Part shown: positions 20,454 to 28,463 of the stretch, piece by piece
Layout of the letters: the number at the start of each line of letters is the position of its first letter
How positions within the stretch are numbered: the stretch's first letter is position 1
Assembly: GCA_017449675.1 (NCBI GenBank)
Contig: JAFTFG010000003.1
Span: forward strand, 31,535 to 95,534
DNA: 64,000 nucleotides
Reading direction: 5' to 3'
Origin: Prevotella sp.
GTDB lineage: Bacteria; Bacteroidota; Bacteroidia; Bacteroidales; Bacteroidaceae
Translations under genes and position numbers: made by a program
The notes under the pieces: generated by a model
The model's input: only the letters and a program-made list of their open reading frames with translations
The model's database searches: none
What the model was told of the DNA's origin: nothing

Positions 20454-21537
20454 GTCCTATTGCATTATTATTCCAATCCTTCACATACAACGCATTCAAC
20501 TGTAGGAAGCCGCCACCGGCATGGTAGGCATAGACGATCCAGGTATGGTTACGCAGGAAGTCTCCTGCCGCCTCCATTCGGAAGGTCTTTACTTGCTCTC
20601 CGCCATCTCCGAGCGTATAAGTGATTGTTCCCTCCAATTGCTTGTCAGACTCATGCAGGTAATACGGATCCGTTTTGGTCAGTTCTGACTCAGTGATGAA
20701 GTCCTCATACGCTTGTGCTTCCTGCCCGCTATAGATATAGATGGTCGGATTCTCTACTGCCTGTACCTCACTGATGGCCGTCGGCAACAGCGGGGCGGGC
20801 ACATCATTATAGGCCAATGTACGACTCTGGGGTATCAGGTATTCTTCATTGGGAATCATTCCCGCATTCAACTGGATTTTCTTGATACTCAACGTGGGAG
20901 TATTGGTAGTATTGGCGAAGACGAAACGTACCTTCGATACGGCACGTGTCAACGAGACCGTAGCAAGATTGCTCCGGGACCCGATTCGCAGGACAGGGGC
21001 ATCACCAATCACAGGCTGGTTTCTGAGCAGACCGGCCATCGGCAGACCGGCAACAGGTACGGCCGTTATCAGTGGTGACAATCCGAAATGGGTCTCATCC
21101 AACTTAGCCTCTCTCAGAGCCTCACGGGTCGAGTTCTCATTCAAGGTATCGCCGCAGTTGCTCTCTTCGATATTGGCCAGTACATAGATATCCACATCAG
21201 GCTTCTGCTGTGAGAAGGCATCATCGACCACAACCTGGAAGGTAGCCCCCTCTCCCGTATTCAGGAGAGATGTCTCTGTCGTCTCAAGATAGCCCACTTT
21301 CCTACCCGTATTACTCTCAAAGACCCATATCTGTAACTTATTGACACGGCTCTCCGCCACAGAGGGACTGACAGAGCCCACAGCGGCACGAATCAGCATC
21401 GGATGTTCCGGTGAGTAGACATAGACGGTCAATACAGCAGGCTGCCGCTCCCCCGTCCCATCGGAGGAACAGCCGACGACTAACAGCCAACAACTGATAG
21501 CCAGTAACCATCCTATATGTAATCTCCGTTTCTCCAC
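20434..21537 (-). CDS. Fimbrillin-family (Mfa-like/FimC-type) lipoprotein
   Basis: 367 aa with a lipoprotein signal (GWLLAISCWLLVVGCSSDG; predicted lipidation at C23, followed by SSDGTGE). Residues 35-60 (VLTVYVYSPEHPMLIRAAVG) and 65-90 (ESRVNKLQIWVFESNTG) are typical of the N-terminal domain of Mfa/Fim minor subunits. A second domain begins near LTRAVSKVRFVFANTTN and is typical of the Mfa-like fold. The C-terminus (GHEIYNW) is close to a conserved aromatic end. The gene lies 25 bp downstream of another fimbrillin-like gene and overlaps the next by 20 bp. The signal peptide shares the WLL-V-GC repeat unit with its downstream neighbour at both protein and DNA level. Probable accessory or tip subunit of the fimbria. 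Confidence 0.75.
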   Translation of the reverse strand: MEKRRLHIGWLLAISCWLLVVGCSSDGTGERQPAVLTVYVYSPEHPMLIRAAVGSVSPSVAESRVNKLQIWVFESNTGRKVGYLETTETSLLNTGEGATFQVVVDDAFSQQKPDVDIYVLANIEESNCGDTLNENSTREALREAKLDETHFGLSPLITAVPVAGLPMAGLLRNQPVIGDAPVLRIGSRSNLATVSLTRAVSKVRFVFANTTNTPTLSIKKIQLNAGMIPNEEYLIPQSRTLAYNDVPAPLLPTAISEVQAVENPTIYIYSGQEAQAYEDFITESELTKTDPYYLHESDKQLEGTITYTLGDGGEQVKTFRMEAAGDFLRNHTWIVYAYHAGGGFLQLNALYVKDWNNNAIGHEIYNW

Positions 21538-21562
21538 TTTACTTCTTTACCTTTCTTACCTT

Positions 21563-23194
21563 TTACAACTTCACGGTCGTGGGAGTGGACTGAATCCACT
21601 GAATCGCCACCTGCACTCCAAGTTCCAGACGCGGCTCCAAGAGGTCGGGCATACAGGAATAGGCATTCGCCAGAGAGGTCACCTTCATATTCACCGTTGT
21701 CGTATAGTCTTGGGTGAACACCCTGTTGGCATACGCCCCTGTTCCCTTTCCTGCCGGGTCCAACTGGGCAATGAGGTAGAACTTGGTATCGGGATAGATG
21801 ATACCGTCCCTACCATAGAACTGACGACCCGTCTTGTTCTCAAACTCCAAGATGACAGGAACCTTCTCATTGTCATACGACTGGAGCACCAGTGTGTTCA
21901 CGCTAGCGGGATTACCCTCCACAGGGTCGTAGATAAAACGTGCATCCACATCACTCTGCGGCTCGATGGGTTTGAAATCGAAGCCTACGGTATGCTGACC
22001 TCCGATAATCACACCCGTCATTGGCAGATTCGAGGCAGAGCCACCATATTCCACGACCATATTTTTCGCATCCCTTATCGTTCCCGTAATAGTCTCTAAC
22101 ACCGTCTGTAGACGACAGACTCCATACTGCAATGGTTCCTTCACACCTATTGCCTTTGTATGCAATCCAACCTGTCCACCATCATGAAAACTACCTTCCA
22201 ACAGACTAGTCCATCCGTCCGCATTCTCATATTTAGAGTGGGCGACATCAGCATCAGAAGTCTCAATAGGACTATTGGTAAGATACCATAATTCCGCAGG
22301 ATAAGTATAACGGATAATACCATTGACATTGTCCAGCGTTGTTGTGGCAGTACGTACCTCAAAAGCAGTACCTGTCCATCGTATCACGGCAGCACCGTCA
22401 GGTAAGCCCAAGGATGAGGGATAGCCGTTATCCAGGCAATCATTAAACTCCGCCGTGCTGTCAATATTTGCAATAATATCTGCCGGAAGGTCACCAGAGA
22501 AAGTCTGCAACTGCTCCCTCAATGCCTTTACATATGCCTTAACCACACGTGCTGATCCTCCCAAATAAGGACCGGAATCCTCTGAATTCGCCTTGATGAA
22601 GTTCAGATAGAGTGCTTTCAATGCTGATTCCGAGGTCTCACTCCATCCATCGGTATTGGCTATTGCCGTCAGATAGTCTGCCAGATCACGGGCATCATCA
22701 TGAACATCATAGGTGTCTCGGAAAGGAGACAAACTAAAGGTGATATCAGCAGGCAACGGACTAGTCCCCAATGTTGTGACAACTTTACCATTTACGACAG
22801 AGGTTTCTTTCGGGATAGCACGGCCATAGACTAATAAACGATTAGTGCCCCATGGGATAGGACAGTCTTCCAAGTAATAGTAATAGCGGTTCTCTACTCG
22901 TGTGAGTGACCCTGAGGATACATCTTTCACCAAAGGGGCATCATCGACCGATATATCGGCATTCGAATAGAAAGGAATAGCCACCACATCTTGAAGACCC
23001 CGGAAAGGTTGTCCCTCTGCCTGTACAACATCAGAACCCTGACGCATGGTCTGATTTGTCGCATTGACACAGAGAACCAACAAATAGGAATCCTTTGTGT
23101 CCGTATCCGACACATCATCTGACACAGAGCATGATGCCAGCATCACTGCTTGTGCCAGACAAAGGTAAAAGTATCGAACACCATTCATTCTCAT
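21563..23194 (-). CDS. Fimbrillin-like lipoprotein, paralog of the 613-aa protein at 24248-26089
   Basis: 543 aa. The lipoprotein signal ends in VMLASCSVSDDVSD, with C22 and a D-rich stretch after it that fits surface export. It is clearly paralogous to the gene two positions upstream: matching blocks include FRGLQDVVAIPF (FRGMQDMRLIAF there), LLVYGRAI (FLFYGRAT), LPDGAAVIRW (LPDGAAAIDW), YPAELWYLTNSP (YPTELIYRANTT), TGVIIGGQHTVGFDF (SAVLIGSQRNVNFQF) and a C-terminal PDLLEPRLELGVQVAIQW (PDLKTPQLEVAFSVNLDW). The conserved C-terminal strand could act in subunit polymerisation. The spacers on either side are 18 and 25 bp. Probable fimbrial shaft or accessory subunit; a specific Mfa/Fim number cannot be given. 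Confidence 0.75.
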   Translation of the reverse strand: MRMNGVRYFYLCLAQAVMLASCSVSDDVSDTDTKDSYLLVLCVNATNQTMRQGSDVVQAEGQPFRGLQDVVAIPFYSNADISVDDAPLVKDVSSGSLTRVENRYYYYLEDCPIPWGTNRLLVYGRAIPKETSVVNGKVVTTLGTSPLPADITFSLSPFRDTYDVHDDARDLADYLTAIANTDGWSETSESALKALYLNFIKANSEDSGPYLGGSARVVKAYVKALREQLQTFSGDLPADIIANIDSTAEFNDCLDNGYPSSLGLPDGAAVIRWTGTAFEVRTATTTLDNVNGIIRYTYPAELWYLTNSPIETSDADVAHSKYENADGWTSLLEGSFHDGGQVGLHTKAIGVKEPLQYGVCRLQTVLETITGTIRDAKNMVVEYGGSASNLPMTGVIIGGQHTVGFDFKPIEPQSDVDARFIYDPVEGNPASVNTLVLQSYDNEKVPVILEFENKTGRQFYGRDGIIYPDTKFYLIAQLDPAGKGTGAYANRVFTQDYTTTVNMKVTSLANAYSCMPDLLEPRLELGVQVAIQWIQSTPTTVKL

Positions 23195-23212
23195 TGCCTA
23201 ATCTGATCTTTA

Positions 23213-24238
23213 TTAAATCTCAGGGTTGTAATGTCCACCATCTTTCCAGTCAAGCGTAACACTTGTCACTACCTCCTGCAAACTCGTCTGTATACTACCA
23301 TTCTCGTTGATCCATCCTTTGATGATCTTCATCTGGCCTGCACGAAGTGGTTCCTTGACGTTTAGAATTGTCTCCGTAATCGTTGCGTCGGGCTGCTCCA
23401 CATAGACACGGAATTGCCAGAAGGTTGCTCCGGAAACATCTTTACTAAAAGGCTCCTCCGTTTCTATGACCGTACGCATCTCATCTTCTGAGGACGGAAA
23501 ATTCACAGAACAGAAACAGAGTTCATCTCCATCTGTTGTCAATTTGGCCGTACGTACTATCGGAGACTTCTCCGCAAAGACATAGACACTATCATTGATA
23601 TTAAACTGTGAGGCGAAACCTGTTGTAAACGCTTTCATCTCTTTCGTGTCATGTCCTCTCGGGTCAATCACCAGAGCGGCAGCACAATTGGCCATATAGA
23701 GTCTCACATGGAAAGTCTGGTCAACTCCCTCCAACACCTCCATCGGCTGACGGGCCGTGAAGAGTCCTGTTGCATGAGAGCCAATCGTATCCTTTACCGC
23801 TGTTGTAGTAAGACGAGCGGTTGGACAATGCTCATCATCGCGCAAATCCACCACCTGATTCTCTCCGATATTTGCTACCGCAAGGTGCATATACTCTCTC
23901 ATCGGCAGATAAATCGTATAACTCTGCTCACTGGCATTCATTACATGCTGGTCGTGACTCAAGCGTTCCTTGCTATTCTCCGTATCATAGAACGAGAGAT
24001 CCACATCATGTGCAAAGTCCGTGAAGATATCTCGCAAATGAGTACGAAGGGCATTGGCGACATTGACATCTGTCGTCGTATTGAGTTTGGTGGTGAGTTC
24101 TGTAGTGACATTTGTCACTAGCCGCATCTCATAGTCCAACTGAAAATCGTTGCCACAGTCCGACAGGTCGTCGTCAATAGTAGAACAACCCACCGTCAGA
24201 AACAATGGCAACAGAAAGATTGTCGTCTTCAACCTCAT
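23213..24238 (-). CDS. FimB/Mfa2-family fimbrial anchor lipoprotein
   Basis: 341 aa. The signal peptide ends LPLFLTVGCSTIDDDLSDC: lipidation is expected at C18, and the C-S-x-I-D-D-D-L-S-D-C context is characteristic of the Mfa2/FimB family, whose members anchor and limit the length of the fimbria. After it comes DFQLDYEMRLVTN, then a domain with YTIYLPMREYMHLAVANI, the usual 'H-L-A-V-A-N' strand of this family, and a second domain starting near TFHVRLYMANCAAALVIDP. It lies between two paralogous fimbrillin-like genes (9 and 18 bp spacers). Anchoring in the outer membrane is inferred from the family. Confidence 0.82.
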   Translation of the reverse strand: MRLKTTIFLLPLFLTVGCSTIDDDLSDCGNDFQLDYEMRLVTNVTTELTTKLNTTTDVNVANALRTHLRDIFTDFAHDVDLSFYDTENSKERLSHDQHVMNASEQSYTIYLPMREYMHLAVANIGENQVVDLRDDEHCPTARLTTTAVKDTIGSHATGLFTARQPMEVLEGVDQTFHVRLYMANCAAALVIDPRGHDTKEMKAFTTGFASQFNINDSVYVFAEKSPIVRTAKLTTDGDELCFCSVNFPSSEDEMRTVIETEEPFSKDVSGATFWQFRVYVEQPDATITETILNVKEPLRAGQMKIIKGWINENGSIQTSLQEVVTSVTLDWKDGGHYNPEI

Positions 24239-24247
24239 ATCTGTGTC

Positions 24248-26089
24248 TTAGAATTCCTTATTAAAGGTCAGACCTGGTTTCCAATCGAGATTCACAGAGA
24301 AGGCCACCTCCAACTGTGGAGTCTTCAAGTCAGGAATGACATTATATGCCGCACCAAGACCTGTGTCATTTGTACCTAATTCGGCAATGGTGAATGTCAC
24401 ATTTGTAATATAGTCCTGCTTGAAAATCATCTTAGGAGAACCATTATCACCAGTGTACTCACCCGCTTTGGACAGGTCCAACTGACCCACCAAATAGAAC
24501 TTGGCACCGGCAGGAACAATACCGTTCTTACTAACGAATGAGGTTCCAGAGGTATTGGTGAGTTCTACACACACATTGACCAACGTCAAGTCCTCACCAC
24601 TCTCCAGTACCAGCGTCTTATTGGTTCCCTGAGCAGCATTATTCAATGCGGCCATCGGCTCTGTCATCTCTCTATCATAAATGGTATAATGCGTAGAGGT
24701 GCTGATTGGATCAAACTGGAAGTTCACGTTGCGCTGACTACCAATCAATACGGCACTGATGGGAAAACCGCCGGTTGGAACGGTCACGTCATTACCCTCC
24801 TTGTCCTTTAACACTCCTTTGGCTGCTTTTACCTGTAAGTCAAGGCGACCTACGGCATACTCTATCTGACTTCTCAGAGCGATAGAACGGGTACTACCCT
24901 TTACCTCACCATCCCAACTATACTTCTGACCGTTGATAATATCAGTCCAACTCTCTTCACCATAGGTTTCAGACACTTTATCGTCGTCAGAGACACCTAT
25001 CGTTGTATTGGCACGATATATCAACTCAGTAGGATAAACATAACTATTCAAAGGTGCTACATAGACTGTTCCATTATGACCACCAACAATCGGCGTGGGG
25101 TTTGCAGGATTCTCCCAGTCAATAGCGGCTGCGCCATCAGGTAGGAAGATATTGGCAGGATAGCCGAGCATCTTGTTCATGATGATAGTCACCTTGTTGG
25201 TTGTCTCATCAATCGTTGCTCTGGATGTTCCCAAAATAGCAGCCTTAATAGCAGCAACATCAGCACGCTCCGCATCTGTAGTGACTGTAACATCGCAGAC
25301 TTTGTCCCAAAGATCCTGTACGGCAGCCTCTATACTTGCCGAAGAACCCGCAGTAGGCTGGAAGGCATTCAAATAGGAATGCAAGGTCACATTCGAGACA
25401 GTTACGGCACGAATACTTTTGATATAGGAGATCAATTCAAGTGCACGCTCATTCACACCATGCTGAGTAACCACACCGTCAGTTGTTGTCTCATAGATTC
25501 CGGGCTGGATAGGTTGCAGGGAAAACTCATATTCTTTGACCGCTGCGGTATAACTTGCCGGAGCATTGAGAACACCGGTATGGAATTTGTCTAAATGAGA
25601 TTTATCAGCATCTGTTGCTCCCGTCGGATAGGATGTTGCCGATTCTCTGGTGGCACGTCCATAAAAAAGAAAGGCTTTGGTACCTACCGGTATAGACAAA
25701 TCGCTATACACTTTGGCATTCTGACTTTCCTTGTCAAAAACACTCATGGAGCCAAGATTAATAACCTTGTCATTGAACGCTTTGATAGTTCCAGTGGCAT
25801 CGGCATCAACCTCACTCTTTGCAACCCACTTATTAAAAGCGATGAGGCGCATATCCTGCATACCTCGAAACACTGGAGTTGTCTGTCCCTGCACAATGTT
25901 GTTGGCCATACGCATCTGACTACCAGAACCGGAGCCTAGAGAAATTGCCAACTGCGCCTTTACGGTATTGTCCGTAGGATTGTAATTAGGATTATCCACC
26001 ACTGCGTCGTCACCCGACGAGCAGGCAGTCAAACCCATGCTTAGCAATGCTATCGCACCTGCATAAGCCAAATTCATCAGTTTCTTCAT
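24248..26089 (-). CDS. Fimbrillin-like lipoprotein, probable major subunit
   Basis: 613 aa. Lipoprotein signal with the lipobox LTACSSGDD (C23) and acidic residues after it. The mature protein has the blocks FRGMQDMRLIAF, KAFLFYGRAT, LPDGAAAIDW, YPTELIYRANTT and, at the end, PDLKTPQLEVAFSVNLDW, all shared with the 543-aa paralog downstream. As the first structural subunit after the DUF3575/OmpA protein and directly before the Mfa2-type anchor, it holds the place of the major fimbrillin (as FimA or Mfa1 precede FimB/Mfa2 in Porphyromonas). Whether it is processed by an arginine-specific protease, as FimA is, cannot be told. Role inferred from order and paralogy. Confidence 0.75.
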   Translation of the reverse strand: MKKLMNLAYAGAIALLSMGLTACSSGDDAVVDNPNYNPTDNTVKAQLAISLGSGSGSQMRMANNIVQGQTTPVFRGMQDMRLIAFNKWVAKSEVDADATGTIKAFNDKVINLGSMSVFDKESQNAKVYSDLSIPVGTKAFLFYGRATRESATSYPTGATDADKSHLDKFHTGVLNAPASYTAAVKEYEFSLQPIQPGIYETTTDGVVTQHGVNERALELISYIKSIRAVTVSNVTLHSYLNAFQPTAGSSASIEAAVQDLWDKVCDVTVTTDAERADVAAIKAAILGTSRATIDETTNKVTIIMNKMLGYPANIFLPDGAAAIDWENPANPTPIVGGHNGTVYVAPLNSYVYPTELIYRANTTIGVSDDDKVSETYGEESWTDIINGQKYSWDGEVKGSTRSIALRSQIEYAVGRLDLQVKAAKGVLKDKEGNDVTVPTGGFPISAVLIGSQRNVNFQFDPISTSTHYTIYDREMTEPMAALNNAAQGTNKTLVLESGEDLTLVNVCVELTNTSGTSFVSKNGIVPAGAKFYLVGQLDLSKAGEYTGDNGSPKMIFKQDYITNVTFTIAELGTNDTGLGAAYNVIPDLKTPQLEVAFSVNLDWKPGLTFNKEF

Positions 26090-26122
26090 AATCGATTATT
26101 TTTGCTATTAGTTTTGTTCTTC

Positions 26123-27454
26123 TTATTTGACATAGTCGAAGTAGACCCTCAGATAACCTGAATTACGCTGGTCATCCAGATGGTGCTCCTTGATATACTG
26201 ATAGGTACGTCCGCCCCTCAGTTTACGGATCTTCTGCTCTCGACGGACGACATCCGGCTCGGTATCGATGATCTCCAATACCTTCTGCAACTCAGCAGCC
26301 TTGCCGGGTTCGTTGGCAATGGTCTCCTCCAACTGGTCACGGAAGTCGGCCCAGTCCTCACCGCCATAGGAAAGGTCAAACTGGTCGTCGCTGACAGCCA
26401 GACGATCTTGGATATACTGCTTGAGGGCCAAGGCACGTTCCTTGGCAATACGCTCGTTAAAATTGCGTCCGCCATCGAAGGAGGCAAGACCCACAATCTG
26501 TATCTTACAGATCCGGCTACCGTCATCGGCCAGCATCTTACGGGTCACGTCAACGATACGGTCGAGGGTCTGCTGGTTGTTACGCCAGTCTGGTCGGATA
26601 TCACTCTTAGCCTGTGGGAAGTAGACGAACAGGGCTCGCTGGTCACGACGGAGCACCTGGCTACGGTCGTAGGCCTTATACTCAGAGATATGAGCCAGGA
26701 CGGGTTCCTCCCGACAGAGGATATCGATGGCCGGTTCCTTGACAGGCTCCTCGATGACGACGGGCTTCGCCGGCTCCACAGGCTGAACGGTCTCTGTGGG
26801 TTGAATCGTCTCAACAGGTTCGACAGGCAGGACCGTCTTCTTGGGACGACCCGGAATATTGAACACGATATTCAAGGCGGCCTGCGGCATCACAAACCAT
26901 TTCTTGTCATCCCCGATCTTCGTACCGCAATGACCACACTCGTAACGGTCATACTTGGTATAGCCGACGGCTGCACCGATCAGGGCCTCGATGTTCCAAT
27001 GACGACCCAACGGCCATGAGTAACCATAGTAGACACCCAAGGCTCCGAGGTCGCCTTGACGACGCTCGTCACGAACACTCTTATAGAGGCCGAAGGGGAA
27101 CTTGACATCGGCAACGTTATAGTGACTGTAAATCAAGTTAACGCCAAAGAAATGATGAACATTCACGGAGTCGGTCCAGTAACGGACATCGGGAGACACC
27201 AACAGGTGTTTCCACTTACGTGATTTGTTCTCATCAGCCGGCCAGGGGCAGTAACCTCCCGTCACGCCCAATGACCAATGAGGTGCCAAACGAAGTCCCA
27301 CCCGTAGATTGGGTGTCAACCACGCATCGTACAGAAGATTATTACTGATCGTTACTTGCTGTGCCTTGACTGACATGGCAAACAACAACAAAGTAATTAC
27401 TGCGACATAATTACGGTACCTCCTGCTTAACAATCTATTGCAATTTGCATGCAT
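26123..27454 (-). CDS. DUF3575 / OmpA-family outer-membrane protein, first gene of fimbrial operon
   Basis: 443 aa. A signal peptide ends near SVKAQQ (residue 32). Residues about 35-200 match the DUF3575 beta-barrel-like family (NNLLYDAWLTPNLRVGLRL, GYCPWPADENKSRKWKHLLV, EALIGAAVGYTKY). A P/V/E-rich linker (VEPVETIQPTETVQPVEP) joins it to an OmpA C-terminal peptidoglycan-binding-like domain at about 275-443 (FVYFPQAKSDIRPDW, IQIVGLASFDGG, NERIAKERALALKQYI). DUF3575 proteins commonly open Mfa/Fim-type loci in Bacteroidales, probably linking the fimbrial base to the wall. Start at 27454 is chosen because it is the first ATG, about 26 nt after the predicted transcription start. A second ATG at 27450 is out of frame. 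Confidence 0.82.
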   Translation of the reverse strand: MHANCNRLLSRRYRNYVAVITLLLFAMSVKAQQVTISNNLLYDAWLTPNLRVGLRLAPHWSLGVTGGYCPWPADENKSRKWKHLLVSPDVRYWTDSVNVHHFFGVNLIYSHYNVADVKFPFGLYKSVRDERRQGDLGALGVYYGYSWPLGRHWNIEALIGAAVGYTKYDRYECGHCGTKIGDDKKWFVMPQAALNIVFNIPGRPKKTVLPVEPVETIQPTETVQPVEPAKPVVIEEPVKEPAIDILCREEPVLAHISEYKAYDRSQVLRRDQRALFVYFPQAKSDIRPDWRNNQQTLDRIVDVTRKMLADDGSRICKIQIVGLASFDGGRNFNERIAKERALALKQYIQDRLAVSDDQFDLSYGGEDWADFRDQLEETIANEPGKAAELQKVLEIIDTEPDVVRREQKIRKLRGGRTYQYIKEHHLDDQRNSGYLRVYFDYVK

Positions 27455-27485
27455 ATTTTTAACGGTTATTATTGAAATTTCGCTG

Positions 27486-27493
27486 CAAAGTTA
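27486..27493 (-). promoter_or_regulatory. -7 box (TAACTTTG) of the fimbrial operon promoter
   Basis: On the minus strand TAACTTTG fits the Bacteroidota -7 consensus TAnnTTTG, and start of transcription is expected around 27480, 26 nt before the ATG. No good TTTG -33 box is present; the region 19-29 nt upstream is AT-rich and ends in a C9 run (G9 on the plus strand). No other -7 box is seen in the operon's short gene spacers, so this may drive all nine genes. Confidence 0.65.
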
Positions 27494-27522
27494 TATATTA
27501 ATGTACACATATATGAAAAATA

Positions 27523-27531
27523 GGGGGGGGG
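27523..27531. repeat. G9 homopolymer tract upstream of fimbrial promoter
   Basis: Nine consecutive G on the plus strand (C on the coding strand of the operon), 29 bp upstream of the -7 box, that is, at or just upstream of where the -33 element should be. No other homopolymer of G or C of this length was noticed in the window. Such tracts are prone to slipped-strand length changes. Confidence 0.85.
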
Positions 27532-27651
27532 CTTAACATATTTTAACACTATTAACACTGTAGGAGGTCTTTTACAACATCTCTGGCGTGTTTTCCAAAT
27601 TAATTGACAAAGTAGAAACCACAAAACGACAGGCCATGAACAAGGATTTTT

Positions 27652-27990
27652 CCTACTACAGGTTTTTAATTCTCTGCAACATCTTACATTCTGCAACACT
27701 CGTTGATAATCAGACGATTACGTGTTGCAGATGGGTTGCAGATATGTAAGATAGGGGCTTACAGGTCAACAGGTGCCGCCTCCGAGGGTCGAAGGTGCCG
27801 CCTTCAGGGGCAGAAGGTGCCGCCTCCCGGAGTATTCCCTTATGGGGAACAAGTTGTTTCATACAGGGAAACAAATCATTCCATACGATGGAACAAGTTA
27901 CTCCAAGGCCTGGGATGATGTATTCTAAGGCATCGGACAAAGTGTTCCTAGGTATGGGAAGGAAAAATCCCCCAATTACAGGGGCAATGT
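27652..27990 (+). repeat. Dispersed intergenic element, copy A (stem-loop plus ten 22-bp units)
   Basis: Fills most of the 538-bp gap between the fimbrial operon and the CYTH gene; the remaining 27532-27651 shows nothing recognisable. Copy A begins at CCTACTACAG (27652) and holds two nested inverted pairs: TCTGCAACAC 27690-27699 with GTGTTGCAGA 27722-27731 (22-nt loop), and TCTGCAAC 27673-27680 with GTTGCAGA 27735-27742. From 27771 to 27990 it runs as ten units of exactly 22 bp: three AGGTGCCGCC units, then seven degenerate units related to CCCTTATGGGGAACAAGTTG. It ends 2 bp before the CYTH stop codon. The same order of parts occurs inverted at 59946-60308. Small frames inside it are not credible genes, since 22 is not a multiple of three. 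Confidence 0.8.
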
Positions 27991-27992
27991 CG

Positions 27993-28463
27993 CTACCAAG
28001 TCTTAAAGGGGTGAAGTCGGAGTTGACTGTTATAGAAGCGGCGGTCTCCCGTCACTTCTTTTCCGATGAAATCGGGAATTTTTACTTCTTCACTGGCATT
28101 TTTAAGTTCCACTTCCGCCATGACAAGACCCTCGTTATCACCAAAAAACTCATCCACCTCGAAGGTATGAGCACCACTCTTCACCAACCAGCGTGTCTTG
28201 TCGATGATACTTGGTTCGCAGAGGGTGAGCAGGTGGCGGGCATCATCCATGGGAATCTCCTGTTCAAACTCATAACGGGAGAGACCGCCGTCCAGACTGG
28301 GGCCCTTGATGGTGATATAAGCATGGTCGTCACGAATACGGATACGTACCGTCCGGCCGCACTCACTACAGATATAACCCTGTCGGATGTGACTATGACT
28401 GAATGACTCCTTTTTATAGGAGTCATTCAGTACCAAGAACTTACGTTCTATCTCCAGCGCCAT
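27993..28463 (-). CDS. CYTH-domain protein (triphosphate tunnel metalloenzyme)
   Basis: 156 aa, the usual size of single-domain bacterial CYTH proteins. The N-terminal signature ExExK is present (MALEIERKFLV), followed by the expected charged strands RTVRIRIRDDHAYITIKG, YEFEQEIPMDDA, KTRWLV and HTFEVDEFFGDNEGLVMAEVEL; these line the tunnel that binds triphosphate and Mg. Family members hydrolyse inorganic triphosphate or other triphosphorylated substrates; adenylate cyclase activity is possible but rarer. Last gene of the acyl-CoA synthetase-prfB-small ORF operon: its ATG follows directly on the stop of the 47-aa gene. Its 3' end borders the 22-bp repeat array. Confidence 0.9.
   Translation of the reverse strand: MALEIERKFLVLNDSYKKESFSHSHIRQGYICSECGRTVRIRIRDDHAYITIKGPSLDGGLSRYEFEQEIPMDDARHLLTLCEPSIIDKTRWLVKSGAHTFEVDEFFGDNEGLVMAEVELKNASEEVKIPDFIGKEVTGDRRFYNSQLRLHPFKTW

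Noticed and set aside
27771-27990. CRISPR array
   Set aside because: Units are contiguous and only 22 bp without unique spacers; no cas genes in the window.
27703-28406. Plus-strand frames through the 22-bp array at 27703-27918 and 27795-28406
   Set aside because: They run over non-coding repeats whose unit is not a multiple of three and into the CYTH gene from the wrong strand; similarity to frames in the other copy reflects DNA repetition only.
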